A stretch of DNA of 64,000 nucleotides from Anthonomus grandis grandis (taxonomy: Eukaryota; Arthropoda; Insecta; Coleoptera; Curculionidae): contig NC_065553.1 of NCBI RefSeq assembly GCF_022605725.1, positions 372,001-436,000 on the forward strand, written 5' to 3'. Position 1 is the stretch's first letter. Every line of letters begins with the position of its first letter. Below the pieces are notes generated by a model. That model did no database searches, was not told the origin of the DNA, and was given only the letters and a program-made list of their open reading frames with translations. Below are positions 1-11,956 of the stretch, piece after piece. The position numbers and the translations under genes are program-made.

Positions 1-434
1 CGGTGGACAATTCTACATGAAAAATTAATGCAACAAACTTCTAACTCTCTTCTTTTCTTATTTTTAAAACAAGTTGTTTCTAGTGTACTGATTTTCGCCA
101 AATTTTGCATGCATGTTATTAGTGTTTCTTTATATTTACCCTATTAATTTGACGCTAGTCGTCAGTGACAAAAGGCTTAAGCTGTCCTTAGAAAAATGAC
201 TTTTTTGAGATAAGCATCAAAATATCTTTTAAAAGGTGCTCTTGTTGCATCATCGTAGAATTAACAGTTTCCGACAAAAACGACTTTTAAATTAACCGTA
301 CCTTTAATAATTAAAAATTCGTATTTTCAAAATTAACACAGCAAGCCTTAAACACATACATTGTTAAAGGGTAATTTGTTAAATAAAATAACTATTTATG
401 ATAACACACCAAATTTAATTTTAAAGTAATACTT

Positions 435-1432
435 TTATAAAAACAATTCGAAATGTTGCCCATCCATTCCAATAAATAAATTAATTCTTCTTTGGAAGTT
501 CCAACGAATTCTAGAGAAAATGCCTTCCTTCTGTTTAATTATTTTACAATTGTCAATAATCCGTTGTCTCGGCTTTTCGCGGTTATTTAAAGAAACCTTG
601 TAAACGAGAGATTTTAGGTAACCCCAAAAGAAAAATCCATAGCGATTAGATCTAGCGATCTGGGAGGCCATTCACAACCCCATCTTTCAGGGAAATTTCG
701 ATATGAATGTTCTCTCACTGCTCTATTGAAATGCGGAGGAGCGCCGTCTTGTAGTAGCCAAATTTCACGCCTTATTTGAAGAGGAACATCATCTAGTAGA
801 TTGGGCAACTCATATCTTAAAAAGTTTAAGTAGACCTCTCCATTTAGCCTTTGCGGGAAAAAAATGTGGCCCTATTGACGACAATACCGGCCCACACATT
901 CAGGGCAAAGTTATTCTGAAAACGTTATTCTATAACTACATAAGTGTTTTCGTCGCACCAATAATGTTCATTATGGAGGTTTATTAGACCATCATGTCCA
1001 AAGCCAGCTTCATCGGTAAACAGAATAAAACGTGTGAATTTTTGATTACGATTATGAAGGTTTTTAATGGTCCTACAAAAATTAAGTCGAGCCACTCGAT
1101 CTTTAGGGTCTAAAGCTTGAACCTTTTATTAATGAATGTAGGAGTTGCTCTTATAAAATTTCATGAACTGCACCTTTTGGAATATTTTCCTAAGTTGCAA
1201 TTGATCTTACGCTAAGAATAGGGTTATTCTCGATCTCATTCAAAACACGGAGTTCCGTTCTTTGAGTTCGAATTCTTCGTGAACGGTCCATATCATGTCA
1301 ACTAATTTTAAATGCTCCAAGTTCTTCTAGTCTCTGATGGATAGTGCTAAGCATTTGCGATGGTGGTATTGTTGTATTCGGAAATGCTTCTCTGTACAAA
1401 CGTTGTGCCCTTACCGCATTTTCCCCAGCTGC
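435..1432 (-). pseudogene. DUF4817/DDE_3-type transposase relic (element A)
   Basis: Minus-strand frames give the family blocks in order. An N-terminal helix-turn-helix piece sits near 1375-1432 (ENAVRAQRLYREAF). The second catalytic block is LLQDGAPPHF (about 730-755), followed by EWPPRSLDL (about 660-680) and FFFWGYLKSLVYK. The C-terminus MDGQHFELFL stops at 435. There are several frameshifts, and only about 31 residues separate the last two aspartates, against 36 in the better copies, so residues are missing there. The protein would have cut and joined the element's ends. The N-terminus is interrupted by a retrotransposon tail starting at about 1435. Clearly dead. Confidence 0.75.
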
Positions 1433-1434
1433 AC

Positions 1435-1874
1435 CTTATGCATCGTACCAACTATGCTATGCACTCGCCTGTCGAGAGGACCTTGAGGCTGGTAAACTCT
1501 ACTGGAATTGAAGTTTTAGGAATTTCCTTATTGCATTTTAGGAGTCTTATTAAGAGTTTGTAGGATTTTGTTTTTTGAATTAATTTTGCTCCATGATTAA
1601 TGATTTGAAATACATTTGATCATTGTCATTGATAATAATATATTTAGTTTTTTCTTAGCTAATTTTGCATTGTTAATTGTTCTGATTTTGAGAGAATATT
1701 GTTACTACTTGTAAAACGGTTTAATTATCCTTGGTATTAAGATTAAGTCTGATAATTATTGTTAATTAGTAATTAGTGGTTAGGTAGTATAGCTTTTATT
1801 TCTTTTTCAAGAATATATATATTTTTTGTAATGGGGTTGATCCGGTGTATAAATAAATAAATAAATAAATAATG
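1435..1874 (+). pseudogene. Non-LTR retrotransposon 3' fragment
   Basis: The reading TNYAMHSPVERTLRLVNSTG, ending at 1563, matches the C-terminal tail of the reverse transcriptase copies at 19612-20070 and 32573-33439 (HSANYG..SPLTRTLRF.N). About 290 bp of untranslated sequence follows and ends in an (AAAT)n tail at 1851-1874. It is a severely 5'-truncated insertion in the N-terminal region of the element A transposase. The (ATT)n tract lies just beyond its tail. Confidence 0.6.
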
Positions 1875-1904
1875 CATGTCGCGTAGTTTTGCGTTGGAAT
1901 ACAA

Positions 1905-1961
<57 letters not shown>
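1905..1961. repeat. (ATT)19 microsatellite
   Basis: An uninterrupted ATT run lying about 30 bp after a retrotransposon tail, from which it may have grown. The poly-Asn reading on the other strand is an artefact of the repeat. Confidence 0.95.
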
Positions 1962-1963
<2 letters not shown>

Positions 1964-2533
1964 TTTTATTTTCACCTTAATGATTTTAAAATTATTAAAA
2001 TTCCAGATAATATTATCTGTCAAAATTTACAATACAATGTCATAACTCATTTCCATGGAAACTAAAGCGTTTCGTTTCGAGATTTGCTTTGTTAATTTTG
2101 AGAATCAAAATTTCTAATTAAACGTACGTAAATGTTTAAAGTGGTTTTTCTCGGAATCCGTTAATTCTACGATGATGCAACAAGAGTATCTTTTTAAAAG
2201 ATATTTTGATGCTCTTTATTAATTTGACATCCAAATTTATAAATAAATTAAAACAAAAAAGTAATTCTCCCGAGGTAAAGGACAGCTTAAGCCTTTTGTT
2301 ATTGACGACTAGCGGCAAATTAATAGGGTAAATACAAAGAAACAGTAGTAACATGCATGCGAAATTTGGCGAAAATCAGTATTAAAGAAATATGTTTATA
2401 TTAGAAAAAAAGTTATTAAAAAAATAAGAAAAAAATAATTTTTTAACACCCTCAATAACACCTGTATATTCCTAATTTTTTTATCTAGAATCACCCACCG
2501 AAATTCTGACGCGTACTTTACAAACACCCTGTA

Positions 2534-3306
2534 TTTGTAGATAAATATATATAATATAAGTAAAATTCTGATTTTGGGGTTGCAGTCAAAGTAAGAAAAT
2601 TAATAGGCCTAGATCTTGTGGAACCGTGTCACGAGTGTCATTGCACTCTTTATCAGGACTCAGGACAGGACATTGGAGACGTTTCCTTCTTAAGGGACTA
2701 ACACTTTTACCTTACATTAATTAAATTTAAGATCGTGGAGAAACACCAAACCACGTACATTGCTGCACCACTTGCTGTATTTCTTAAGTGAATGATAAAC
2801 CTGATGAAGCTGGTGAATCTCGCGCATTTTTTTTGGTTGAACGATAACAGATTAATAATTGAAAGATGGCAGATGTCAACAGTACTATGAAGTTGCCAGT
2901 GTTGCAAACATCATGAAATTAATAAGAGACAGTAAGTGGTAAAGCAATGATGGTGATAGAAAAACAAAGTACACTGTATGTCTCATCCACGAACTTAATA
3001 AGTATATCTGCACTACTAATGCATGTGGCCACCATACCCAAAAATGATCGCTGTCTGGTGGTCGCCATTTTTATAGTGGTTGTGTGCTTTTGGTGTTGAT
3101 CACTCTGAATATTTTTAGTGTTTGACTGACGTTTGACGTGTGACCTATCACGAACTAAATTTATTTCTTTCGTTGACATTGTTTTTACACCACCTAAAGG
3201 CACTACTCGACCCGATTACTCGATATGACTAAAATGATTCTATGATTTTAAAATAACATTGTCAATTGTGAGTATTGCAGTTTGCCTAGTTTTTGGCGAT
3301 TTGTAA
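2534..3306. other. Unassigned intergenic sequence
   Basis: Nothing recognisable as a gene. Composition is slightly less AT-biased around 2600-2700 and 3050-3200. Open frames here are short, lack family motifs and read like chance. Confidence 0.5.
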
Positions 3307-3360
3307 ACGACACGCTTATATACCCAAGCGTGTCGTGATTCAGACGATATCGTCTGAATC
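3307..3360. repeat. Hairpin followed by a perfect 24-bp palindrome
   Basis: Positions 3307-3317 (ACGACACGCTT) and 3326-3336 are perfect reverse complements around an 8-nt loop. Directly next to this, 3337-3360 is a perfect palindrome whose left half is GATTCAGACGAT. Such paired structures are typical of transposon ends, but no element could be delimited. Confidence 0.9.
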
Positions 3361-3460
3361 AGGCGATAGGCGATATAGCTTCCTCCTTATTTAAAACGTG
3401 GATAATATATCAGCATCCTTATTTAAACGTATTTGGTTCACTGTTTCTCAAAACCAAATT

Positions 3461-3463
<3 letters not shown>

Positions 3464-3538
<75 letters not shown>
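3464..3538. repeat. (AAT)n microsatellite
   Basis: About 75 bp of AAT repeats with one interruption near 3506. It might be the 3' tail of the minus-strand retrotransposon whose coding end is at 3996, since that orientation would need an ATT tail on this side, but the 450 bp between them shows no other support. Confidence 0.9.
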
Positions 3539-3540
<2 letters not shown>

Positions 3541-3995
3541 TTTATTATTTGCAAACTCATCATAACTACATAAAAAATACACATTTATTATTTAATGCAA
3601 ATAAAAGGCCAACAAATTCAGAATTCTGCCAAGGCAGATTATGGTCTTTAACATTGTGGCCAAAACTTGAAAAAACTAACAAAAAAAAATTAGAAACGCT
3701 TATTTTAACGTTTTTATACCGCCAACACCGGCGCTTATCTAGTATGCTCTATCACGAGTCGCTCTATGTATGCTCCGTTCGTCTTTAACGGTTTGAATTT
3801 ATTGCCTCAACTCGCTTTTTCTTTATTTATTTCATTTCAACAGACTAAGTTTGATTATACACACCTACTCAAAAAATTTAGAACATTAGCATAGTACCTC
3901 TCACAAAAAAAAAACACGCGCATTAGTTACCCACACTAAACACAGATTTTCAGTTTTCACCTATACCCAAACTACAATATTGACCCTTCAATATT

Positions 3996-4604
3996 TTACG
4001 CAGATAGCTGCTGACTTATCAGACGCACCATCATTCCTCTGCGAAAAGTCTGAACAGGCACCAAACCCAACTGAAAATTTATGCCCAAAGAGTTCATCTG
4101 ATATGCAAAATTATAGAAAAAGGACCTTTTAAATAATTGAGTCTTATGTCTTGAAATATGAATTGTGTTTCTTCTTAAGGCCAAATGGTGAACATAATTT
4201 CTGAAAATAATCTTAAGGTATAGGTAAGGTGGACTACGGTATTTAAGAGTTTTATAAAAAAAAGTAAGTGAATGAGCAACCCTACGATTTTGCATATTTA
4301 ACCACCCCAGCTCGGAAAGTCTATGGGAAACGCGATTGCGTCTGCGTATGCCAAAAATTAGGCGAATACATGAGTTCTGAAGCTTTTGCAATCGGCACCT
4401 GTTATTATAGTCTAGGCACCAACCGTAAACAACATCGCAATAATTGCATTGTGACAGCACTAAAGAGTCACACAACATTTTTTTAATATCTTCATTTAGA
4501 TAATGCCTATGCAAGCAAATTAATTTTAAAGCAAAATACCCTTTTTTTAGAACATTAGAAACGTGTTGATGAAATCGCAAATCACTATCCACTATTAAGC
4601 TCAA
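3996..4604 (-). pseudogene. Jockey-like reverse transcriptase, C-terminal 200 residues
   Basis: An open 202-residue frame covers the region after the RT catalytic core. It begins at the LIVDSDLRFHQHV block (normally LGV.ID..L.F..H) and runs through VLSQCNYCDVVYG, LQKLQNSCIRLIFGI and LGWLNMQNRRVAHSL to PPYLYLKIIFRNYVHHLALR and a final SFFYNFAYQMNSLG. The FADD catalytic motif and everything upstream are absent, so this is a 5'-truncated copy. The frame itself is unbroken, which points to a younger insertion than most here. Confidence 0.85.
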
Positions 4605-5114
4605 ACTTTTGCAGTTATCTACAATATTGTGAATTGTCTGTCTATGTTGTTTATCATAGAATAATAAATAGAGTTATTTCGACTATATAAACCCTCATAA
4701 AATCATCTATATTTTGATTTTTGTCTCATTTTAGGTGAGGATTTTTTTTTTCATAAATTTTAACGAAATTCTTAAAAAAGTACAAGAAAAATCTAAAACT
4801 TAAGGCAACTATTTTAAATTCTTAAGTTAATGTAACTTTCTATTTTGTTTTTGGAAACATAACTTCCCAAAAACATTATTAATTGTTTTGTTTTCTTACA
4901 ATTGGCACAACTGTCAATTCACAACACACAATTTGTCAGAGTGACCAACATCGAAAGGACACATTCACGCAAAATGGCGACTACCTAATAGTGCTCATTT
5001 ACTTTTCATTGAATTGGCAGTCCAGGTATATTTAATAAGATTTTAATTTTAACCAAAACGTTATTTTTTTTAATATCATCTTTCATCTATTCGATAGTTG
5101 TGTTTAGGGCAAAT
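4605..5114. other. Unassigned sequence
   Basis: AT-rich, with no coding signal seen. The stretch about 4900-5010 is a little less AT-biased. A short (TA)n run follows at 5115-5134. Confidence 0.4.
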
Positions 5115-5139
5115 TATATATATATATATATATAGAAGC

Positions 5140-5875
5140 TCGCAGCTACTAAGTATGTTGATATGGTGAATTACTTTCTTGAATGCCTTGTTGGTCTGCT
5201 TTGTTTTGAAGCGTTTTCTTGTAGTTCGGCCTGATGTTTAGCCATTATTTATATCCATATTATCCTTGCACCGGTTACTATAGCTTGCTATTTTATTAGA
5301 TGTGTAGGTGTTTTTGGATGCTGTTTCCGATGCTTTTTCTTTATTGCTTTCTAGTGGCTTTAGCCTTAGTTCATTCAAATTATCTACTAAATCAGTCACA
5401 GAATTTCTCATAGAGTTTTACACATCTTGGTTCCAACTATCTTGAATTGGATTTGAATTTATGCTGCTTGTAATGCTATCTTTTAATTCATTAATTAAAT
5501 CTTTTAAATTTATGTAGTTGTAAATTTCTGTATTTGTTTTTTTTGTGTTTTTAAGTTTACTGAATTTATGTTATATACATATTTTTCTTAAGTTTTAGAA
5601 AGTTAATACTCACAAAAGCCTTTGTGCATCCAGAGCAAAAATACAAAAGAGTTCCTTGGATTGTTGTAAAAGAACTCGTACCTCATTAGTTAGCAGCCTA
5701 TTTTTCTGTCCAGCACAATTTTTGCATACTATTCGATCGCATAAGTCACAATTTGCACCAAAAAGGGCTGCTTTATCCTCCCTTCAGCAATTATTTTTGC
5801 AAAAAAAGCACTTAAGGTTAACTTGTGCTTAAGTTTTGCTATGAACGTTATTATTTATCATAAATTCACACTCTT
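5140..5875 (-). pseudogene. Non-LTR retrotransposon ORF1 relic with PHD-like zinc finger
   Basis: Reading minus-strand frames from 5875 down gives cysteine pairs spaced as in a PHD-type finger: CFFC, then CDLC and CKNC (about 5690-5830), then YFCSGCTKAF (about 5620-5645) after a frameshift. A polar, coiled-coil-like stretch follows (NLKDLINELKDSITSSINSN, about 5450-5520). Insect jockey/CR1-type elements often encode such an ORF1 with a finger and a coiled coil, which binds the element's RNA. Frameshifts and stops make it dead. I see no matching ORF2 directly downstream. Confidence 0.5.
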
Positions 5876-6795
5876 CCATGGATTTATTGTAGTCTCTCAT
5901 TATTTGACGTCATAAAAGTTAGAAACCGAATCGGAAACAAAAATAAAATGTTTGCAGTCGCCCAGATAAGTTCTGCCCGCAATATATTTTTTTTTTCATA
6001 TTTTAGGATTAAACTGATTTTAAACGTTGAAAATAAAGTTAAGAGAGGTATAGGAAAAACTATAATTACATATAGAAAAAAGGGTGTGGATTTGATTGTT
6101 TTGCTCACATTTTGTTACAATTTTAAACTCGTTGTGTAAATAAAACAATATAGAATACACAATATATATTATCTCAGAGACACACGTTTTTTTGGTTTCA
6201 AGAGATGACGATGAGAGTTTATAATCTTTTATTTACATACCGAGTTTAAAAGTGTAACAAAACTTATTAATAACTGTAATTTTATTAGTATTAATATTTT
6301 TATATTGTTAATGTTTTATTGTATTGTAATTAGTATTAATTATTGTAACTTATTAAGTATTAATTACTGTAATTTTTCAAATTATTTATTGTACTTGTAA
6401 CGGTTGATTTTTGCTAACTATTTTATATATTAATCTAATTCTTTAAAAACAAAGTTTCTTAACTATTTAGTCAAACAATTAAAAGTTATCGAACTGTATA
6501 TTACTATTTAATTTCTGCCAAGATCCACTTCTGTGTAACTAGTACAGACTAAAATCGTTGTTTTGTGGCAATTTAACGCTTTAGTAATTTTTGCGTTCCT
6601 TTGTGGTTTAATAGCTATAAAATTAGCAAATTAAATGAATTATATCTCTGTAGGAGTTCTTTTAAAATTCATTTGCTGACTTTGGTCAGGATAAATGGTT
6701 TTGGTTTTATAGTAGCATAGAAAATCTTTCGGTAAGTTTCTGAGACTTTACTTCAGCTTAATTGGTTTTTTGGGTAAAAAAAAATTGATTGATTT

Positions 6796-6855
6796 AATTG
6801 ATTTATTTAAGCTAAAAAGGTTTTTAAATTTCTTTTTAGCTTAAATAAATCAATT
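6796..6855. repeat. Perfect 24-bp-stem hairpin
   Basis: 6796-6819 and 6832-6855 are exact reverse complements (core ATTTATTTAAGCTAAAAAG) separated by 12 nt. It lies inside element H. Confidence 0.9.
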
Positions 6856-7222
6856 TATATTGGAGGACTCGAAAGCTAGAACAATTTTATTAATTCTGTT
6901 TCTTCAAGTATATAAAAGCCACAAAATTCCACCATTGTGTAAGTAAAAGATAAACCTATTTTTTTTAATAATTTTATTAATATTAAGCTATAAATAATAA
7001 GCCAAATATATTAAAAATAAGTTCTTTATTCATCTTGAAGTTTTGATATTAACTGTACATTTTATTGACACTAAAGAATAATTTTATTACAAATTGCTTA
7101 CTTCTAAAATTTTATTACAACGAATTAAATAATTAAATAAGTACTCTAAATTTAAATTAAATATTTATTCTTAAATTTATAAAAAAAGTTATATGGGTAC
7201 TGGGGTATTTTAGGGTTGAAGG

Positions 7223-7515
7223 TTAGAGTGAAAAGAAAAACCCAAAGCAGTTCTTTTCTTCCTCGTTGGTCTCCAGTTTCCAGATTGGATGAAAGTTAGT
7301 TTGGTATGATGAAGCTCCAGAGTCTGTTGCGGTGTCCCAGGCTCCCAGATAAGTCATTTTTTTTGTAAATTTGGTGCAGCCTGAATGCTGAAAACAAAAG
7401 ATTAATATATATTTTTTTTGTAATTTAAATTAAGGCTAAATTGAAAACTTACCTATTTTTACTTACCGTGTCCAAAGTGTAATTTTTGGAAGTATTTATT
7501 TTATTCAAAGGTAGT
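7223..7515 (-). CDS. Candidate short spliced coding segment, function unknown
   Basis: On the minus strand a good donor (ACG|GTAAGT, exon end at 7467) is followed 79 bp later by a pyrimidine-rich acceptor (TTTTGTTTTCAG, exon start at 7387). The exons join in one frame with no stop, giving about 16 codons from exon 1 and then 54 codons to a TAA at 7223-7225. The tail contains WDTATDSGASSYQTNFHPIW. Base use is clearly less AT-biased than the surroundings (7230-7380). No upstream start was found, so at best it is the 3' end of a gene or a captured gene fragment inside element H. I do not recognise the protein. Confidence 0.25.
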
Positions 7516-8327
7516 GCTTAAAATATTACTTATCGACACAAAAAGTATGATAATACAGTTTTTAGTTTTTTTATATCGGCAGAAGTGTAAACCAAATTGT
7601 GATCACAATAAGGTGGGTTTATCTTCGTTGTATTTTTTTATAAGCTTTATTAAGTGATACCATGGTATAATAGCTCGTTTTTTTAGTAGTGTTGATATTT
7701 TCATAACCTTACGGTTCTTCTCCCAATTAAAGTTATATAATTAACAACCTAAATTTGAATTAAATTTACCTGTCATTTTAAAATAAATTTTAAAGCTTTT
7801 ATTTGACCCTAATTTCCAGAGGCAGAGCTTTTACAGGACTTATAATTCGTGGATACTTGGGTCTTTATTTTGTGCAGTAGTTTTTATAGTAAGTATTGTG
7901 TGGCCCTTTACTTAAATTCTATAGGGGTGTTTTAAGGGTAATTTGGTCACTGGCGCCCCTGAGCTTAATTTATTTACTTCCTTTGTTTTAAAGAACCTGC
8001 ACGACCACTCTCCGCGAGATAGGCTAGCCCAGCACTCTTTTCTTGTCCACCCTTTTATATTGCATTTTATGTTGACCTATGGTAAAAAAAATATGGGTGG
8101 CATACTCCAAACATTTATGTTTTATGTTTGCAAAAAAATCAGATCTACACCTCTCTTTCCTATATATAATTTAATTTTTCCTATTCCTCTGCTAACTTTA
8201 TTTCGGAATTTTAAAATCAGATTTTATCCCTAAATTTAAAAAAATATAGATATTGTGGGCAGAACTTATCTGGGCGACTGTAAAAATGTGATTATTCCTT
8301 CTGATTCCTTTGCTCACTTCCATGACA

Positions 8328-9490
8328 AACTATTTTTACTATTTCTTACCTATATTAACTTATAATAATTTTTTTTTGTTTACTCTTTAAAAATAAATCA
8401 TGTGTTCACGTTTATACATTATAGTAGAGAGTTATTGGCGCGATTTTTAAACCGAAATAAATAATACTGAATTAATACAGTGTAAATAAATGTTTCTAGT
8501 AGTCTGAGGTAATTGTTTTTAATGTATATGTGTGTTATAAATCAGTTGACTACTTTTATGCATTCGAGTGTTTTAATTGACACCGACACAAACAGTAAGA
8601 ATGATAGAGTATAATCATAATGCTTTCAGTTATGCTTCTCCCATGTAATCAAACGAGCTACTTAAAAAAAACTAAAATTTGAAGTAATGAAGATGATACA
8701 TTTCTGCCAAATAACTAATTAAGTTTAAAAAAGGATTTATCCATCCAAAATTATTTAAAATAAATACAACATAAATTCTCCTTAATTTACATTTCATTTA
8801 AACTTTTCTATGCAATATTAATACGAGAATATAAACTAACTTTTAACTATCCGTTTAACATTCGAACGAGGCGAGGTAACTCAAGAGGGCCGTTTTTCCT
8901 TAATGTTATTCTTTTGTGACCAAATCCTTAAAATGTCCAATTTGCAATTTCATGAGGTTGAGCGTTAAAAATTCCAGGCCCGAAGTACGAAATAGAAGAA
9001 GTTTATAACGAAGATTTAAAGTGGAAATATTCGGTACCTTGAAAAAAATGCCATCGAACGAACGAAGGCGACGAGAGATATTCATGTATTCACTTGTCGA
9101 AGGATTATATTAGATTTTCCACTTTTACAGTTTATTTTGTGTTTAGTACGGAGAATACATTTTTTATATGGAGCAATCGGTTAAAAGCGAGAGAAAAGTA
9201 CACTAGAGTGGAGATTTATTTATTAGTTATACTACGCCCATATCATTTCATTTCCATCGTCTATAATTGTTAACCATTAGTTGTCGATTTTAGGAGTACC
9301 GTTAATGGTACCTTAAATCTGAAATTACCATTGAATCCGTTGGAAAAATTAAGCGGGAACCATCTCGGACGGAGAAGATATAAAAACCAATATTGAACTG
9401 TTCCATGTATTTTCTATATCAGCATTTTATTTTTAAAATAACTCTGGGCTTTCAAAAAATGCTTTTTATTAAACTTGTTAACTTACGATA
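8328..9490. other. Unassigned sequence
   Basis: No coding frame, repeat or element end recognised. From 8870 to 9380 base composition is somewhat more balanced than the flanks, which could mean old unique DNA rather than transposon. Confidence 0.4.
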
Positions 9491-10289
9491 TACAGGGTGG
9501 CACACCGAAAACTTTCCACCTTGAATTTCTCCGAAATTTTGTAAAAAATTAAAAAACCCTCGCACCCGTCGATTCTTGATTTAAGGGAGACAAAATAATC
9601 TTTCGCATTTATAAACCTTTACCATTAACTCCTACGCGGAGATGACAGATACTATCAAAATTTTAAATGAGAATTGGGACTGAGTGATAGCTGATTTTAA
9701 AGGTAATTTTATCCTAATTATAATACACAAGTTTCCAGTTGCTACTATCATCCTCTTTAATATGACAGCATGTCAAAATCCTTACAAAGCTTTTTTAAAT
9801 TTAAACAAATATTAACAAATTTTTTCGATTAAAATACTTATTATTTAATTTTGTTTTCTGTACTGGTATTACTTAGTGAAATAAAGCCTGATTTTTTGTT
9901 TATAAAAAACCCTATTTAAGGCCCTTCTATTTTTTTTATAAAAACATGTAATGTGAAACAAATTTCTCAATTTTCATTTAATGTACTTAATACTCATATA
10001 TTTATGCTTATATAGTAGTAGTTCTAATACTCAAAATAACACCAAATATTATTACAACAGTATAATTTGAAATGTTGGAATGTTACCATAATCTACAAAA
10101 TATTGCTAGTTATAAATCTACCTTTGGTATCGGTTAAATGACTGTATGAAAATTTTAAGTTTTGCCATATTTTCGTTTTGCCAATTTATTTAATTTGAAA
10201 ATTTAAAATAATTTTAACTATTTTTTTAACTATTTTAAATTAAACCTTTGTTTAATTTAAAATAGCTTATACGCTTTAGAAATTATTTA

Positions 10290-11124
10290 AATTTTCTTTA
10301 GAAGTAACGATTGTGCTAAACCAACTGCATTGTCCTACAGATTCACACTTGTCCCATATGTATGTCATAAACTTAATGGCAAGCATTTTGTAAAACAGGA
10401 TCAGTTGCAAACAAACCTAGAAATGTGATAAATCCAGTCCTAAAAGAAGCTGTAGTAGTTGCAGTTTTAAGTCATATGGCAATCGATGTCACACTCAATA
10501 TAAAGAAAGTGAGTGAAACATCAGATGTTTTAGGTAGAAGTGTCCAGAGGATTGTAAAAAAACATAGGTTTCATCTCTACAAAATTAGTGCAGAAACTTA
10601 ATGAGAATGATAATGACCGCCGTTTACAGTTTTACGAAACTATAAGTGAACGAATCATTGGCAACCCAGAATTTATTTGTTTTTATAATGAATGCAGCTT
10701 TTTCTTTTATGGTATTCTACACAAACATAATTGCAGATATCGGTTAACTTAGATTATATAGAAAAGTTTCTCGGCAACCGCATTATTGGACCATATCTTT
10801 TACTTGGAAATTTAACAGTAGAAATGGACCTTGAGTTACTGGAAACAACTATTGAGCCATCTTTAGTTACTGCCATTAAGGAAGATGGGCGGCATTGGCC
10901 AGAATATTTAAATTTTTAGCAAGACGGAGCATCTCCGCAGTGTGCGTTTCTTTGTAAGGCAATTTTTGGATGAAAACTTTCATGATAGATGGATTGGACG
11001 GAGTGGTCCAACTGAATGGCCTGGCAGATCTCCTGATTTGTCACATCTTGACTTTTTTTATGATCATTTAAAATCAAAAATCTATGCTTTACCGCCCAAC
11101 TCTTTAAAGGATTTGAGACATTAA
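10290..11124 (+). pseudogene. DUF4817/DDE_3-type transposase relic, left arm of B
   Basis: Plus-strand pieces follow the family order: the helix-turn-helix region (10290-10420, matching the minus copy at 13141-13400 codon for codon in places), then LGRSVQRIVKKHRF-like sequence. The GNRIIGPYLLLGNLTVEMDLE block is at 10770-10840. The second catalytic block is broken (QQDGASPQ-like at 10917-10940), then WIGRSGPTEWPGRSPDLSHLDFF at 10990-11058, where the third aspartate is kept. It ends abruptly at SLKDLRH, where retrotransposon sequence begins. Several stops and frameshifts. Confidence 0.65.
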
Positions 11125-11129
11125 ATAGT

Positions 11130-11940
11130 GCACAAATGCCAACAAATTACCATTTCAAAATACCATTTAGGAATCATGTTACTTCCTATTTAAATAACAG
11201 TTTTATGTTGAATATGAAAAATCGTAGAAAATGCCATATGTACACCTTTATTTATAGCATTTTAAAAAATAAAGACCCTCTATATTTAGTAAACAATTTT
11301 AAAAATCTTCATATGTATAACACTAGATTTATAAATTTATTTAGAGTCCCACAGCATAGAAACACACATTTTCAATATTTTTTATTTTTGTAGCCTCTCA
11401 ACTTTGGAATAAATTGCCTAAGTATGTTAAATAATTTTCAATAGGAGTATTTCAAAAATATATTTAAAATTATCTCCTTGAAAAACAGCAATGGAATGCC
11501 TAATTTAATTTGAAATAAATACAATTAAGGTGTTAAAAACCATGAAAATAGCAGTATACATTTTTTATAGGGCTTTGATATCCGCTCGCCTCCATCTAAA
11601 ATTTTCTTAAAAGTAGCATTTTTTATATGCCATGTTTTCCTTTGCACCCCTTGCGCGTTTACCTACCTCTGGTATTTCTTTTACTACTAAAAAAAGTAAA
11701 TTTGTATCAAGAAAAGTACTTATATTGGCCAGGCTAATAGTTGTTATTATTCTTAGTTATTATTTATTATTCTTTTTTAAAAAAAGGGTCTTGCTACACA
11801 GGGTTGCACCTGTGCTAACGCTTTTATAATCGAGGCTTGGTCCTATTTATCACAATGGTTTAGTTATTGTAAATTGATAATTATGTTTGTAATTTTATTG
11901 ATAAATAAATTTGTTTTGAATTTGAATTTGAATCTGAAAG
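11130..11940 (+). pseudogene. Non-LTR retrotransposon 3' end
   Basis: The frame at 11136-11393 carries RT C-terminal features also seen at 3996-4604: FRNHVTSYLNN, MLNMKNRRKCHMYTFIYSIL and a LYLVNNFKNLH block. Untranslated sequence follows and ends at ATAAATAAATTTG and a GAATTT-repeat tail at about 11895-11940. It is a 5'-truncated insertion between the two arms of structure B. Confidence 0.6.
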
Positions 11941-11956
11941 TACACTTGAAATGTTA

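Larger units (their letters stand above)
1..2531 (-). mobile_element. CAGGGTG-type DNA transposon A, left end outside window
   Basis: The segments at about 1-300 and 2130-2531 are inverted copies of each other: both hold the CGCCAAATTT / GCATGCATGTTA stretch and the CTATTAATTTG.CG.TAGTCG stretch. The right end closes with CACCCTG followed by TA at 2532-2533, the usual TA target of Tc1/mariner-type elements. The left tip lies beyond the window. A second CAGG-TGTT-like motif sits inside the right TIR (about 2449-2470). Inside are a broken minus-strand transposase and a plus-strand retrotransposon tail. Confidence 0.75.
5904..8327. mobile_element. Inverted-repeat-bounded element H (about 2.4 kb)
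   Basis: The segment 5904-6110 and the segment 8125-8327 are diverged inverted copies. Shared blocks include CAGTCGCCCAGATAAG (5955-5972 and its complement near 8265-8282), AAGTTCTGCCC and GATTTTAAA. The outer tips read TGACGTCAT and, inverted, TGTCATGG. No transposase is visible between the arms. The interior holds a 24-bp-stem hairpin and a possible short spliced gene on the minus strand. Class not assigned. Confidence 0.55.

Noticed and set aside
1773..1964. Poly-asparagine open frame on the minus strand (also at 53451-53783)
   Set aside because: It is only the translation of an (ATT)n microsatellite.
2919..3203. 94-codon minus-strand frame
   Set aside because: No family motif, composition like its surroundings, no splice or start context; treated as chance.
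3307..3360. Helitron 3' end
   Set aside because: Strong hairpins are present, but no CTRR terminus follows within about 15 bp and no Rep/helicase or TC 5' end was found.
4268..4486. Plus-strand frame across the RT at 3996-4604
   Set aside because: Shadow of the real minus-strand RT frame.
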